Source: Capra hircus
Lineage: Eukaryota; Chordata; Mammalia; Artiodactyla; Bovidae
Direction of reading: 5' to 3'
Length of the DNA stretch: 64,000 nucleotides
Assembly: GCF_001704415.2 (NCBI RefSeq)
Contig: NW_017189752.1
Coordinates: 186,001 to 250,000 of the forward strand
Below, one piece after another: positions 46,195 to 58,480 of the stretch (position 1 is its first letter; the number at the start of each line of letters is the position of its first letter). The notes beneath the pieces were generated by a model. That model was not told the DNA's origin, ran no database searches, and worked only from the letters and a program-made list of their open reading frames with translations. The position numbers and the translations under genes are program-made.

Positions 46195-46410
46195 AGAGCC
46201 CAGTTGGGCTGACTTTAACACATCAGATACCAACAACCTGGCTTCTCTGGTAATCCAATTTCCCTCACTTCTTTTAGGTGGGATCACCTGGGGATTTAAA
46301 ACTACTACTGCCCAAATTGCAATTAAATAGTACTCCAGAAATGACGCCCTAGCGTTGAGTAAGTCCCCTTCTACCTGTGATGCTGATGTGCAGCCAGGGA
46401 TGAGGACCAC
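46195..46410 (-). repeat. MER20-like DNA transposon (tentative)
   Basis: GGTGGGATCACCTGGGGATT and GATGTGCAGCCAGGGATGAG. Confidence 0.5.
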
Positions 46411-46839
46411 TGGCAAAGGGTCACATCAGGAGATGAATAGAGGAGGGAGACAAGAAATGGATGATCTTGACGATGAAGGCAGCTAAAGTGTTCTTTTGAT
46501 CTGGATGTACTGGGAAGGAAATCCAGAAAACTCTGCCCCATTCACCTTCCCATTCCCCAGCTGTCTAATGGTGGTGAGACCCAAGAGTCCCACTGCCTGG
46601 CCTGTCACCTCCTTAGTGGCAGCCTGGGTATTCTGACTCCTAAGATGGAGCGGCCCAAACTGCGGCTCCTATGAGGGGCATTAACCCAGAGCTACCGCTG
46701 GAGGTCGCTGTTGTTCCATACAACGTTTTTGTTTGAAGGTCATCTTTCTTGCCACCTTTTCTAAAAGTACCTTTCTCTCTCTCTCGGAGCTTCATCCCCC
46801 TCCCCTACCATTATGTAAGTATGTGTGTATGTATGTAAA

Positions 46840-47505
46840 AGTTTTATTGAGCTATAACTCACATGCCATACAATTCACCTTGTTAAAGTGGTTTTTAGTG
46901 TATTCACAGAGTTTTGCAGCCAACACCAAGGTCGATTTTAGAACATTTTCACCAGCTCCCAAAGAACCATTTTCACCAGCTCCCAAAGAACCTCCCTATC
47001 CTTTAGCTATCAGCCGCAGTGCCCTCAGCCTCTTTTTAGTCTTAGACAGCTGCTGATCTACTTTCTCTCTCTGTAGATTTGCCTATTCTGGACATTTCAT
47101 AAAATGGAATCATATAATATGTGATCCTTTCTGACTTGTTTCATTTAAGCATAATGTTGTCAAGGCTCATCCACACTGTCACATGTGTCCATACTTCATT
47201 CCTTTTTGTTGCCATCCTAGGTGGACCACATTTGGTTCTTCCATTCAGCAGTTGACAGGCATATGAGTTGTTTCCATTTTTTGGCTTTTGTGAATATGCT
47301 GCTCTGAACATCTGTGCCCACATCTTTGTGAGGACATATGTTTTCATTTCTCATGGGCAGACACCGAGGAGTAGAATTCCTTGGTCAGATGGTGACTCTT
47401 GGTTTGCCTTTTTTGAGGACCTGTTCTCCGGCACCACTGTGGGGGGTGGCCGCCCCTGGAGCACACTGTATTCTTTTTTCCATCACTTACACCTGTTGTC
47501 AGAGC
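46840..47505 (-). repeat. L1 3' sequence
   Basis: TTTATTGAGCTATAACTCAC, GATTTGCCTATTCTGGACAT, GAGGACATATGTTTTCATTT. A 22-base unit ending AAAGAACC is tandemly doubled at about 46947-46990. Confidence 0.85.
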
Positions 47506-47511
47506 CCCTCA

Positions 47512-47722
47512 CTTGGTGGTTTAGTAGCTAAGTCATGTCCAACTCTTGCAACCCCGCGGACTGTAGCCCTCCAGACTTCTCTATCCATGGGATTTTCCAG
47601 GCAAGAATACTGGAGTGGGTTGTCATTTCCTTCTCCAGGGAATCTTCCCAACCCAGGAATCGAACCTGGGTCTCCTGCACTGCAGGCAGATTCTTTACCA
47701 ACTGAGCTACAAGGGAAGCCCC
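47512..47722 (-). repeat. Bov-tA SINE
   Basis: TGGTGGTTTAGTAGCTAAGT to GAGCTACAAGGGAAGCCC. An L2-like scrap follows at 47765-47880. Confidence 0.92.
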
Positions 47723-48097
47723 CTTGCTTACTTGTTTAGTCTAATGTCTTTCTCCCTGCAAGAGGTGTGATTCCGTGAGGTCAGGGACCTGAGTTTGCTT
47801 TGTTCAGTGCTGTACCCCAGGGTGTGGAGCTTACTTCCATAGTAAGTAGGTGCTCAGTAAGTAGCCCTTGAGGGAATGGACGGACCTGAGTTTTCTGATT
47901 TTCATTCATTCACTGCTTTCATTCATTCAACCTGATATATAGTTCCAGCTGTACACCTGACATGCATACAACAGTGGACAAGGCTGGGGGCCCTTGCCCA
48001 CTTAAAGGGGACACAGGATCTGGATGCCTGGCCTGATTCCCATGGTGGCACATGAACCAGACAAGAGACTCTCTCCCTGCCCCACTTATAGACTAGT

Positions 48098-48100
<3 letters not shown>

Positions 48101-48136
<36 letters not shown>

Positions 48137-48150
48137 CACACACATATATA
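48101..48150 (+). repeat. (TG)n microsatellite with TA/CA end
   Basis: About 15 TG units, then TATACACACACATATATA. Confidence 0.92.
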
Positions 48151-49282
48151 AATATAGTCATATCAGGATGTAATAAGTATGGGGATGGTGGGATGCCTGG
48201 GAAATATACTTAGCCCAGACTTAGGAAATCAGGGAGGGCTTCCTGAAGGAGGTGATGGAAATGCCAGGATCTGGAAGATAAATAGGAGCTTGCCCAGTTT
48301 GGGGAGGGCAGCACTGTCTGAGGAAGTGCAGAGAGGAGGGCCTGGTGTGCTCAGGAGCATGTCGTGGGCAGCGTGTGGGGATAGTGGTGGAGAGAGAGGA
48401 GCCTGGAGAGAAACTCGGAGACTGAGGAAAGAGCCTGTGTGCTGCTGAGGATTTGGGCAGTATTGGAAAGAACAGTGGGTGACTGCTGATGCAACAGGAG
48501 AGTGACAGGGCCAGGGGGCCTTTTGTTGGTGTATGGCTACCTTTGGTATTGATGTTGGCAGGGAAATAATATTATAGTAAAGGCTAGTAAAAGTTTGAAA
48601 ACTTTGGTAGCTTGAGAGTATTCTCTGCCTTCGCAAAGGACTGGAATGGATTACTCTAGTAAGATGGCCTTTTGTGACTCACTGCGCACTCTATTTTATC
48701 CCGCTTCTATTGGCCTTTAGAGTAGTTATTTACTTATATTGCTCCTCAGTCCTTCAACCAAAATGTAAAAATTCAGAAGATTCTAATAAGTGACATTTTT
48801 CAAGTTGGGTTCCACTTGGATATAAAACTTGATTGAAATGATGAGGCTGTCATAGTTGATTTCTCTCCATTTTGTCTGAATTGTCTTTTCTGGAGAGATA
48901 AGTTTGTGATTCCAGCATCCTGCCCTGGAAGTCGCTGAGGGGGTTCCATCTTTTATTGGGTGTTGGTACCCTAGTTCTAAAACTTATAAGGGCTGGGTTC
49001 TGAAAGCCCCAGGGGGTTGCAGTGAACTCTGCTCTGCAGGTCTCTCCCTCCTGTGTGATCGAAGCCCCCCGAGGACTCTATATCGTTGGCCTTTGTGTCT
49101 CAGTGGGCTGGGTGCCACCTTTGCCACACCATGGGCCCTGCCACATGCTCAGGTGACCTCAAGACTGCTGAAAGAGGCTTCTGGGGCATATGGCAGCCCA
49201 GGGCGTGGGCATCTCTGCCTGCCTTCCGTGCTGCCCAGGTCTAGCCGGCTTCCATCTCAGTGGCTTTTGCTGCTTCTTCCAG
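48151..49282. other. CLCN4 intron 2, 3' part, unassigned
   Basis: No clear repeat. Frames on both strands at 48179-48636 have no domains. Confidence 0.4.
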
Positions 49283-49470
49283 GCACTCTGGCCGGGGTCA
49301 TCGATCTCGCTGTCGACTGGATGACCGACCTGAAAGAGGGCATCTGCCTGTCCGCCTTCTGGTATAGCCATGAGCAGTGCTGCTGGACTTCCAATGAGAC
49401 CACGTTTGAGGACAGGGACAAGTGTCCCCTGTGGCAGAAGTGGTCGGAGCTGCTGGTGAATCAGTCAGAG
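49283..49470 (+). CDS. CLCN4: CLCN4 coding exon 3: residues 82-144, helix B end and first luminal loop
   Basis: Acceptor TGCTTCTTCCAG ends at 49282; donor GAG|GTGAGT at 49471. Residues 82-101 complete the first membrane helix (GTLAGVIDLAVDWMTDLKEG). Residues 102-144 form a luminal loop with cysteines at 103, 114, 115 and 129 and two N-glycosylation sequons, N119-E-T and N141-Q-S. ClC-4 is a known N-glycoprotein, so these are plausible sites. 188 nt, ends in phase 0. An upstream frame open since 49093 is intronic read-through, not extra coding sequence. Confidence 0.97.
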
Positions 49471-49914
49471 GTGAGTGCGTGGGTGTGTCCTGGCTGGGAG
49501 CTCCCTGGCTGGTGTTGGGGAATGTCCATGCACTCACCTTCTGTTCTGACCTTCATCTGTGGCTAATATGAGTACCATTTCCCACTCGGCTTTTTTTCTA
49601 GCTCTAGGGTTCAAACTTCAATTGGAAAGTCCTTCCCCACTATTTCATGTGTACAATGTATGTAGTTTTTAAAACCTGGTATTTGGTTTTATTTTTCTTA
49701 CCGAGATTGGTCTTTTGATCATGCTAAAGAAATAGGGTTGATTTTTATTACTTCTAACTAAGGAGAAAAGATATTGTTTTAGAAAAATGGCTTTAGTGAA
49801 TGTAATTCGTATTCCAGAGGATATTCTATGTGTATACATTAATCTGTGTAATCAATATTAATATTAATGAATTAATATTCATCAACACGAATATGCTAAT
49901 ATTCTTTTAGAATA

Positions 49915-50490
49915 TTCACACATTTGTGCCACCATCACCCTGATCTAATTTTAGAACATTTTTATCACCCCCAAAGAAACCTTGTACCTGTCACTAATCT
50001 GCTTTCTATCTCTGCAGATTTGCCTATTCTGGACATTTCTTGTAAATGGAGTATACAATCCATGGACATTTGTGCCTGGCTTCATTCACCTAGCATAATG
50101 TTTTCCAGGTTCATTTGTGTCATACTGTAAATTGGGACTTCATTCCTTTTCATGGCCAAATAACATGCCATTGTCTGCGTACAGCACATGGCATTTCTCC
50201 ACTCAGCAGCTGAGGAACACATGTTGCTTCCACTTTTGTGCTTTTATGAATGACTTTGCTTTGAAAGCTTATCTGCAGGTTTTTGTGTGGACATGTTTTC
50301 ATTGCTTTGGGGTCCATACCTAGAGGGGAATTCCTGGGTCACATGGCAACCCTATATTTAACCTTTTGAGGAGCTGCCAGTCTTCCAAAGTGGCTGCACC
50401 TTTTTACGTTCCAGCAGCAGCGTATGTGGGTCCAGTTTTCCCACATCCTCACCGACCCCAGTTGTTAACCTGGTTTGGATCGTAGCCCTC
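49915..50490 (-). repeat. L1 3' sequence
   Basis: TCACCCTGATCTAATTTTAG, GATTTGCCTATTCTGGACAT, TGTGTGGACATGTTTTCATT. Confidence 0.85.
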
Positions 50491-51474
50491 CTAGCAGATG
50501 AGAAGTGCTGTCTCCCTGTGGAGACAGTTATCATCTTCCAATGCATCTTAGGAACACATCAGAGAGGATGTTTGTGGGCCTTCTGCAACGGGAATATCCC
50601 AGCCTAGGGGCTGTAGCAGTGAAGCACAGACCAGGCGCTAGCCTTCATGGCACTCTGACTTTCAGATCCACACAAATCTTTGTCCAGGAAAAGAGTTAAT
50701 TTTTAACTGAGTTCAGTGGTTGCCACAATGACTAAGGGTCATCGACAGATCAGAAACCCAGGTGATAGGGAGCTAGGTTGCCAGGATTCACGTTAGGGTT
50801 CTGTGAGGACCGTTCACCAAATAACTGTTCTTGGAAGATGCATATTCCCCTCCTCGCTCCCGCATTCTCCTTTGTCCAGTTGATTTACCTCTGTTGCAGA
50901 CTTCTGGAATGCACTTTGCCATTTTGCTCAACCTTTCTCAGTGGAGTTGAAAATGAATTCTGTCAAAGCTCTGAAGTTGATGGGCTCTTGAAATTTCACA
51001 CATCCTCAGTGCTCTCCATCACTTCCAAAAATAGATTCTCACTTGGATGGATGGAGGTAGGCAGGCTGAATTGGCTGGCCGCCATGTTTGGTTTCTTCGC
51101 TCCCACGTTTGGGGGGAACTATGGCCATCCAGCTTCTCGACCATCTCCAAGATTTATGAATCCAAGGTGAGATGTTATTTTTAGTCACAGAAAAGTCCAT
51201 TTTTCTCTGGGTGAAATGTATTCCTGATTTCTCACCACATCAGGTGTGAATGAATATCTCTGGTTGTTAAGGCTAGAGCTATCTCCTGGAGCGTGTTTTT
51301 GTGTTTTACAGGCACACGTATGGCCGTGTCAGTGGCCTGGCTTAGAGGCACTCTGGCTTTTCCTGCTCATCATGTGACAGATCCAGATGGTGGCAAGAAG
51401 CTGAGGCCTAGAGAATCGTAGTCTCTGCCCAGCACACCAGGTCCTCAGCCTCAAAGACTCCAGTCTGTGTTGTT
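50491..51474. other. CLCN4 intron 3, unassigned
   Basis: No repeat or exon recognised. The 130-codon frame at 50778-51170 has no known domain and no splice context. Confidence 0.4.
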
Positions 51475-51600
51475 GGTTCAGAAGGTGTTCCCCACACATC
51501 AGATTATTTGGAATATTGGAGCAGGGCCTGAGACTGCATTTCCAGTCCACGCCAGGTGATGCTGCCGGTCCAGGGTCCACATCTGAGTAGCAGTATTCTA
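51475..51600. repeat. MER20-like fragment (tentative)
   Basis: GGGTCCACATCTGAGTAGCA and GAGACTGCATTTCCAGTCCA resemble a decayed MER20-type element. Confidence 0.4.
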
Positions 51601-52184
51601 AAATGCAGTTCCCCTTGGATGGGACAAGAGTTTAGGGGAGAATGGATATATGTATGGCTGAGTCCCTTCTCTGCCCACATGAAACCGTCACAATGTTGTT
51701 AATAGGCTATACCTTAATACAAAATAAAAAGTTTAAAAAAGGCAATTCACACACTTCCTCTTTGGTTTTAATCACAGCGTGGGTTTGGCCTTCACCAAAG
51801 CAAAGAGGCTGATCCACTGCAGACGAGACCAAACAAACTTTCTGGGGGTTCGAAGGCAGAATTTTCTGTTACATGCCTTTTATTAACTCGAGCGCACAGA
51901 GTGATTCAAACCAAGCCTCATTCACAGTTTCCAGGTCTGCTGAGGTGTCACCTGGTGGAAGATGTGTGTACACAGCTCCCGGAAAAACAGCTGGTGCTGT
52001 GTCTGTGTGAACCGTTGTAGCAATAGCAACAGCTGATAAAACTAACCTGCCTCTTTGTTGACACAGGACCAAGTGAGAAGCTGCCCAGTCAGGTCAGAGG
52101 GTCTTCTCTCATTCTAGAGGGGTAGGCGTGTTGCTTGGGTCTGCAGTGGCTCACGTGTCTTTTCTTGTTCTGTGTCTTGTCTAG

Positions 52185-52307
52185 GGTGCCAGTGCTTACA
52201 TTCTGAATTACCTAATGTATATCCTGTGGGCATTGCTGTTTGCATTTCTGGCTGTCTCCCTGGTACGAGTATTTGCACCATATGCCTGTGGCTCTGGTAT
52301 ACCCGAG
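52185..52307 (+). CDS. CLCN4: CLCN4 coding exon 4: residues 145-185, helices C-D and GSGIPE
   Basis: Acceptor TCTTGTCTAG ends at 52184; donor GAG|GTGAGT at 52308. The 41 codons make a long hydrophobic helix (about residues 149-175) and end with GSGIPE at 180-185. This is the first ClC signature, whose serine (S181) coordinates the central chloride and sets anion selectivity. Serine at this place, not the proline of nitrate-selective plant ClC-a, agrees with a chloride/proton exchanger. Phase 0 on both sides. Confidence 0.97.
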
Positions 52308-52339
52308 GTGAGTGGGGACTGGCTTTTTGTGCCAATTAT

Positions 52340-52562
52340 TAGAAGAGCAAGCACTTACGTGGCGCTTAGGTGCTAAGTGTGGTTCCCAGCATTGGACATC
52401 TGTTTACTCATTTGTTCTCACAGAGAGCCTATGAGGTCGGTACTCTTATTCTTCATCTGATGGTTGGGGAAAGTGAAGTACAGAGATGTTAAGTAACTTG
52501 CCCAAGGTCACTAAGCTGGTCAGCTGGGAGTTGAACCCAGCTGTCTGGCTTCAGGATTTATG
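52340..52562 (-). repeat. MIR SINE
   Basis: Antisense core GTAACTTGCCCAAGGTCACT and GAGTTGAACCCAGCTGTCTG; starts about 30 bases after the exon 4 donor. Confidence 0.85.
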
Positions 52563-52690
52563 CTCTGTTTATTCTCAGATGCTTCAATTCTTGTCTTTGC
52601 ATACCAGGTAGAAGTTTTAAAGCCTGTGGAATCGGAGTTCATTAACCACACATGCAGGCATGGTCCTATAGTAACCCTTAAGTGCATTTA

Positions 52691-52905
52691 GGGCTTCCTA
52701 GGTGGTGCAGTGGTGAAGGATCTTCCTGCCAGTGCAGGAGACTCGGGTTCGATCCCTGGGTCTGGAAGATCCTCTGGAGGAGGGCATGGCAACCCACTCC
52801 AGTATTCTTGCCTGGAGAATCCCAAGGGCAGAGGAACCTGGAAGACTATAGTCCATGGGGTCACAAAGAGTCGGACACAACTGAGCAACTGAGCATGCAC
52901 GTATG
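52691..52905 (+). repeat. Bov-tA SINE, intact B box
   Basis: GGGCTTCCTAGGTGGTGCAG head, GGTTCGATCCC, tail GGACACAACTGAGCAACTGA. Confidence 0.95.
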
Positions 52906-53629
52906 CAAGTATATCAATGATAAGATGTGAAAAAGGGCAACAGTGGAAGTTTGGTGTTCAGAAAGTTTATTGATTAAACTCCCTTGCCACATTTTTGCTC
53001 TGCTTGTGAGAGGATAATAGCAATCTTTAAAAAGTAAATTCCATGTTCAGTACATGTGCTGTGAATGCACCCGTGTGAGTTTAGAGTTCTTATAAATATT
53101 TTCAGCTCTTTCTGGTAACCAGAGCATGAGGGAAGTGACCTCATCGATCAGGAAGAATGCCCGGGACTAAACTTCAAACCACGGAGGATCTGCTGGGTTC
53201 GAAAAACCATAATTGAGCCAATTCCCGAAAAACCCAGACAGTGCAGCTTTGAGCCAGAAATCATTTTTAAAGTTCTTAGACGATCGCTCTAATCACTGCT
53301 GTTGCATTCTCCTTCAAGTTGGTGCTTCAGCAGCTCCCATAGTGGAGATGCTGAGTTTATAAAGATGTGAGCGGTCATGGCAGCAGACCCACAGTCTTTG
53401 GCAGCGCCGCCAACAGCACTGCTGGTCCGGGCGGTTCATGGGAAGGGCTGGGGTAATTAAAGGATTGTTGAAAGGAAAGCTCAGCATTATCTTGTTCCAG
53501 GAAAAGATGTTTTAAGAAGGCAATTTCATGCTGAATTTTGGATAGTTTATATTAACACGTTGTTGGATGAACCTAAAAAATAAGCTGCAGTACCAACATA
53601 TTTGCTCTGTACAGCCAGTGCTGCTGTAA
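52906..53629. other. CLCN4 intron 4, unassigned
   Basis: No repeat or gene recognised. Confidence 0.4.
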
Positions 53630-53818
53630 TGCACTGTGTGTGCGTGCTGAGTTGTGTCTGACTCTTTGTGACACCATGAACTGTAGCCCGCCAGGTTCCT
53701 CTGCCCTTGGGATTCTCCAGGCAAGAATACTGGAGTGGGTTTGCCTTTTCCTTCTCCAGGGGATCTTCCCCACCCAGGGATTGAACTCATGTCTCCACTG
53801 AGCCACCTGGGAATTTCC
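53630..53818 (-). repeat. Bov-tA SINE, internally deleted
   Basis: GTGCGTGCTGAGTTGTGTCT to TGAGCCACCTGGGAATTTCC; part of the tRNA-like region is missing. Confidence 0.88.
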
Positions 53819-54837
53819 TAATGTACCATATGCATGCCAAGTCATAGGGCGATGTGAAACTGCATCACCAAAACCGCAGAGCTTGTTGGGAAGATGGAGT
53901 TAGGGGCACAGTGCCCAGAAACCTCATTGGTGGCACATAAAAAAGATGGGAACCACACAGAACCAGTAGCACAGTTTGACACATGTTAAATGGTTAAGGA
54001 ATGTATGAATACTGCCCTAGTGTGCATGCAAGCTGGGAGTAGTCCGAGACGTGTGCTTGTGTGTTGGCTCAGTTTGGCAGCTGCAGTTTTCTGCCTTGTG
54101 TTTCTCTCAGAGGAAATCGTGCAGAAACAGACGCGAAATTGGCATCATGCTCAAGTTCTGCCCTGATGCATGAATCATATTGGAACAAATTTGTGTTTTC
54201 CAAACAAGTGTCTGGGCAGAACTGACTGCATTTTATTGGATATTGAGACAAAGAAAACAGATTATTGGCATCTTAGTTTCTGACCCCAGTACCCAGCAAC
54301 AGGTGCTTTTGGACTCAAGCTGCCTGTCAAAATAAGGAGATGGGTAGTGGGAAGTTGGTGGGAAATTGAAGGCAGCAATAAAAGGTGTTGCAAGTGGGGA
54401 TACCATCTTCCTCTTCCAAGAACCATAGGTGCATGGTCCAGCTCATAGACAGGGAATTCTGTCTGGGAGGGTGTCTGGTGGACCTGATGTTCATCCACAG
54501 ATGGCATCTTCATTTATGACAGCTGAGCCCAAAATGAGTCAAATACCAAGTTCAGCATTGTTTCCTGTGTGACAAAGTGCAAGGAACACATTGATGTGAA
54601 TAAAGTTCAAAAAAGTGATATAAGTGGAAAAAGTAAGTTAGAGAAGAATATGTGAAGTACGGTTCCATTTCTGTAGAGGCTCTGAAACAGCCTGTATGAA
54701 ACAAGCATACTGTTTAGGCATACCCAGATGTGCTACAGCTCTCAGGAAAGGCAAGGAAATGATTGGAAGAGTCCACTGAGAAAGCAAAGACAAGGTGTTC
54801 ACAGGTTCCTGCTCTTCTGTCCTAAACTTGGGAGTGG

Positions 54838-56093
54838 GTATGCTCAAAATTCTCCAAGCCAGGCTTCAGCAATATGTGAACCGTGAACTCCCAGATGTTC
54901 AAGCTGGTTTTAGAAAAGGCAGAGGAACCAGAGATCAAATTGCCAACATCTGCTGGATCATTGAAAAAGCAAGAGAGTTCCAGAAAAACATTGATTTCTG
55001 CTTTATTGACTATGCCAAAGCCTTTGACTGTGTGGATCACAATAAACTGTGAAAAATTCTGAAAGAGATGGAAATACCAGACCACCTGACCTGCCTCTTG
55101 AGAAATCCGTATGCAGGTCAGGAAGCAACAGTTAGAACTGGACATGGAACAACAGACTGGTTCCAAATAGGAAAAGGAGTACGTCAAGGCTGTATAATGT
55201 CACCCTGCTTATTTAACTTATATGCAGAGTACATCATAAGAAACGCTGGACTGGAAGAAGCACAAGCTGGAATCAAGATTTCCAGGAGAAATATCAATAA
55301 CCTCAGATGTGCAGATAACACCACCCTTATGGCAGAAAGTTGAAGAGGAGCTAAAAAGTCTCTTGATGAAAGTGAAAGAGAGTGGAAAAAGTTGCCTTAA
55401 AGCTCAACATTCAGAAAACGAAGATCATGGCATCTGGTCCCATCACTTCATGGGAAATAGATGGGGAGACAGTGGAAACAGTGTCAGACTTTATTTTTGG
55501 GGGCTCCAAAATCCCTGCAGATGGTGACTGCAGCCATGAAATTAAAAGACGCTTGGTCCTTGGAAGAAAAGTTATGACCAACCTAGATAGCATATTCAAA
55601 AGCAGAGACATTACTTTGCCAACGAAGGTCTGTCTAATCAAGGCTATGGTTTTTCCAGTGGTCATGTATGGATGCGAGAGTTGGACTGTGAAGAAAGCTG
55701 AGTGCTGAAGAATTGATGCTTTTGAACTGTGGTGTTGGAGAAGACTCTTGAGAGTCCCTTGGACTGCAAGGAGAGCCAGCCAGTCCATTCTGAAGGAGAT
55801 CAGCCCTGGGATTTCTTTGGAGGGAATGATGCTGAAGCTGAAACTCCAGTACTTTGGCCACCTCATGCAAAGAGTTGACTCATTGGAAAAGACTCTGATG
55901 CTGGGAGGGATTGGGGGCAGGAGGAGAAGGGGACAACAGAGGATGAGATGGCTGGATGGCATCACTGACTTGATGGACGTGAGTCTGAATGAACTCCGGG
56001 AGTTGATGATGGACAGGGAGGCCTGGCGTGCTACGATTCATGGGGTAGCAAAGAGGTGGACACGACTGAGTGACTGAACTGGACTGAACTGAC
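54838..56093 (+). mobile_element. BovB LINE, 5'-truncated, RT remnant with stops
   Basis: Sense copy of about 1.25 kb in CLCN4 intron 4. The first frame reads MLKILQARLQQYVNREL and FIDYAKAFDCVDHNKL and is then cut by a TGA at 55050-55052 where BovB has tryptophan. Frames resume at 55068, 55382 and 55748, separated by stops and indels. The endonuclease half is missing. Ends with ACTGAACTGGACTGAACTGA. Confidence 0.93.
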
Positions 56094-56496
56094 ATGATAG
56101 TAGGTACATGAAAATGCTTTCAGCTGTATATAGTATGTAACAGATTCATGTCTCTATTTATAAAAGAGTTCACAATAATTTTTTCAAGTGTTAGGAACCC
56201 AATGGAGATTTTATCATTGAAGTTTAGTTATTATGACTCAGTAGTGGCAAATTTTCATTGTTATTATAGTAGAGCTAGAAATTCCTAACATTTACCCCAG
56301 TTCTTGGAGGAAAGGAGGAGAGTAAAAAGTAAATGCAAAGAAATCATTCATGGGTACAAATAACATCCTTCCAGTCAAAATCCAACTAACTACGCAACCA
56401 ACTCCACTCAGTTTGAAATACCGAGCTGATCTTCATTTCGGCAAAGACACTAAATGAGCTTTTTTAGGAAATAGATTTCCCATCATAGGAGGTGAT

Positions 56497-56712
56497 CTGG
56501 GATGCAGTGGTCAGTGGTTAAGAATCCGCCTTGCAATGCAGGAGATGCAGGTCCTGACCCCTGGGTCGGGAAGATCTCCTGGAGGAAGAAATGGTAACCC
56601 ACTCCAGTATTGTTGCCTGGAGAATCCCATGGACAGAGGAGCCTGGCGGGCTACAGTCTATGGAGTCCCAGAGTCGGACACGACTGAGTGACTAAGCACA
56701 GCACACAGCACA
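56497..56712 (+). repeat. Bov-tA SINE
   Basis: GATGCAGTGGTCAGTGGTTA head, tail GGACACGACTGAGTGACTAA. Confidence 0.9.
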
Positions 56713-57544
56713 GAGGTTTTAAAGTTACCATCATCAAGTCACAAATGTGCTGCAATACATTGCCTTAAAGCCCTGCTTGATTCAGTCTCTATTAATTCAA
56801 ATTAAAGCGAGTGATTAGATTTTGGCATCTGCTGGGAACAAATTTGCCTTCTTTAATCCCTAATTTGATCATGACAGTTTTATTCAGTCACTTTCAAGAA
56901 TTATGAAATACCTCTCACATTGTTCAGTTCACCACATGTCATGGCTGGCAATGGCTCAGGTAATTTAGATGCTTATAATTTTCTAAATGGTATCATGCTC
57001 TTCAAGTGTACCCTTGGGTCCAAACCCACATTAACTGACAAAAAATTATAGATAATTTTATTCTAGGCAATACAAAAGGGCAGGATTGTGGCAGGCATAA
57101 TAAAACATCCCTTAAATAAAGGGATATGGGCTCCCCAGAGCACAGGCTCAAATAAGCCCACTACCACTAGTTAAAGACCAGTTTAACCACTGCTAGTTTG
57201 TGTGCCTTTAGTTAAAGGCTAGTTTATCTGATTAGAGAGCTGGAAGACCTCCCTTGTGTTTTCTAGGAAGGAGCTTGGTGATTTCTTTCAAACAGATGCC
57301 CACATGATTGCTCACCGTTGGTCTTTCTCTTTGAATTAAGAAAAACAGATCTCTGTCAGTAATTCCTGAGATGAAAATGGCCCATTCAAACCCATTGTAA
57401 AATTTCCAGTATTAGCATTACAGCTGAGGAAAAGCCAAAGAGTATTTCAGGACTGCCCTTAAATAGTGAGAAATTAGGAATACTTGTATTGCTCTTCTCA
57501 GGATGGGAACAGTGCCTCTCTACCTGGGCTGCCTTTTAGAATGG
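56713..57544. other. CLCN4 intron 4, unassigned
   Basis: AT-rich sequence without recognised repeats. Confidence 0.4.
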
Positions 57545-57648
57545 GTTTGGGTGGACTCTGGGAGTTGGTGATGGACAGGGAGGCCTGGCGTGCTGCAATT
57601 CATGGGTCACAAAGAGTTGGACACGACTGAGCGACTGAACTGAACTGT
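57545..57648 (+). repeat. BovB 3'-tail fragment
   Basis: GGACTCTGGGAGTTGGTGAT to GAGCGACTGAACTGAACTG. Confidence 0.88.
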
Positions 57649-58084
57649 GGGGTCTGTAAACCCCCTGTGCCCATGATACACCTCAGATCAATTACATCAG
57701 ATTTCTGGGGGAGGGGATTAACTAGTCCTCCTTGGTTTCTAAGTCCCCAGAGGATGTTGTTGAGCACCAAGCTCAAGAAGGACTGAGATAGCTATTCAAG
57801 AAACTGATTTCTTGGCAGAACAATGCCCACTAGGAGGCACTTTGATGTTATATAAACATCCTGACGGTGACAAGAGCTGAGATTGTCCCATTATGCATTA
57901 TACAATGGGAAAATGGATACTGACCACAAATTTCATTGGCTGGCTCACTCTGTGTCTAATGAATCTCTGATTACAGGCTTGTAAATTGCTAGCTAGGCAG
58001 TAAACATTCACTTCATTTCAGCCAATTGTGGGAGAAGTTGAAGATAAAATGTTATTTATCCGTTGGTGATGCTTCTGTATCCAG

Positions 58085-58292
58085 CGCATGCGTGTATGTT
58101 CCGTCATATCCGACTCTTTGTGACTCCATGGACTGTAGCCCAGCAGGCTCCTCTGTCCATGGGATTTTTCAGGCAAGAATACTGGAGTGGGTTGCCATTT
58201 CCTCCTCCAGGGGATCTTCTCCACCAGGGATCAAACGCACATCTCCTAAATTGCAGGCAGATTCTTTACCACTAGCGCCACCTGGGAAGCCC
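58085..58292 (-). repeat. Bov-tA SINE
   Basis: GCATGCGTGTATGTTCCGTC to AGCGCCACCTGGGAAGCCC. An antisense BovB tail follows at 58336-58480. Confidence 0.9.
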
Positions 58293-58335
58293 AGGCTTTG
58301 TGAGTCAAGAGGCAAAATTGAGGAACTGTTCTCAC

Positions 58336-58480
58336 TAACAGCTAAGTCGTGTTTGACTCTGCGATCCCATGGACTGCAGCATGCCAGGCTTCCCTGTTCT
58401 TTACTGTCTCCCAGAGTTTACTCAAATTCATGTCCATTGAATCAGTGATGTCATCTAACAATCGCATTCTCTGCTGCCCT
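58336..58480 (-). repeat. BovB 3'-end fragment
   Basis: CAGCTAAGTCGTGTTTGACT to GAATCAGTGATGTCATCTAA. Confidence 0.85.

Noticed and set aside
49093..49566. Longer exon 3 of CLCN4 starting at 49093
   Set aside because: The open frame extends into the intron by chance; the acceptor at 49282 and ClC family alignment fix the exon start at 49283.
54795..56077. Series of plus-strand RT-like frames as a spliced gene
   Set aside because: They are pieces of one decayed BovB copy, separated by stops and indels and without splice signals.
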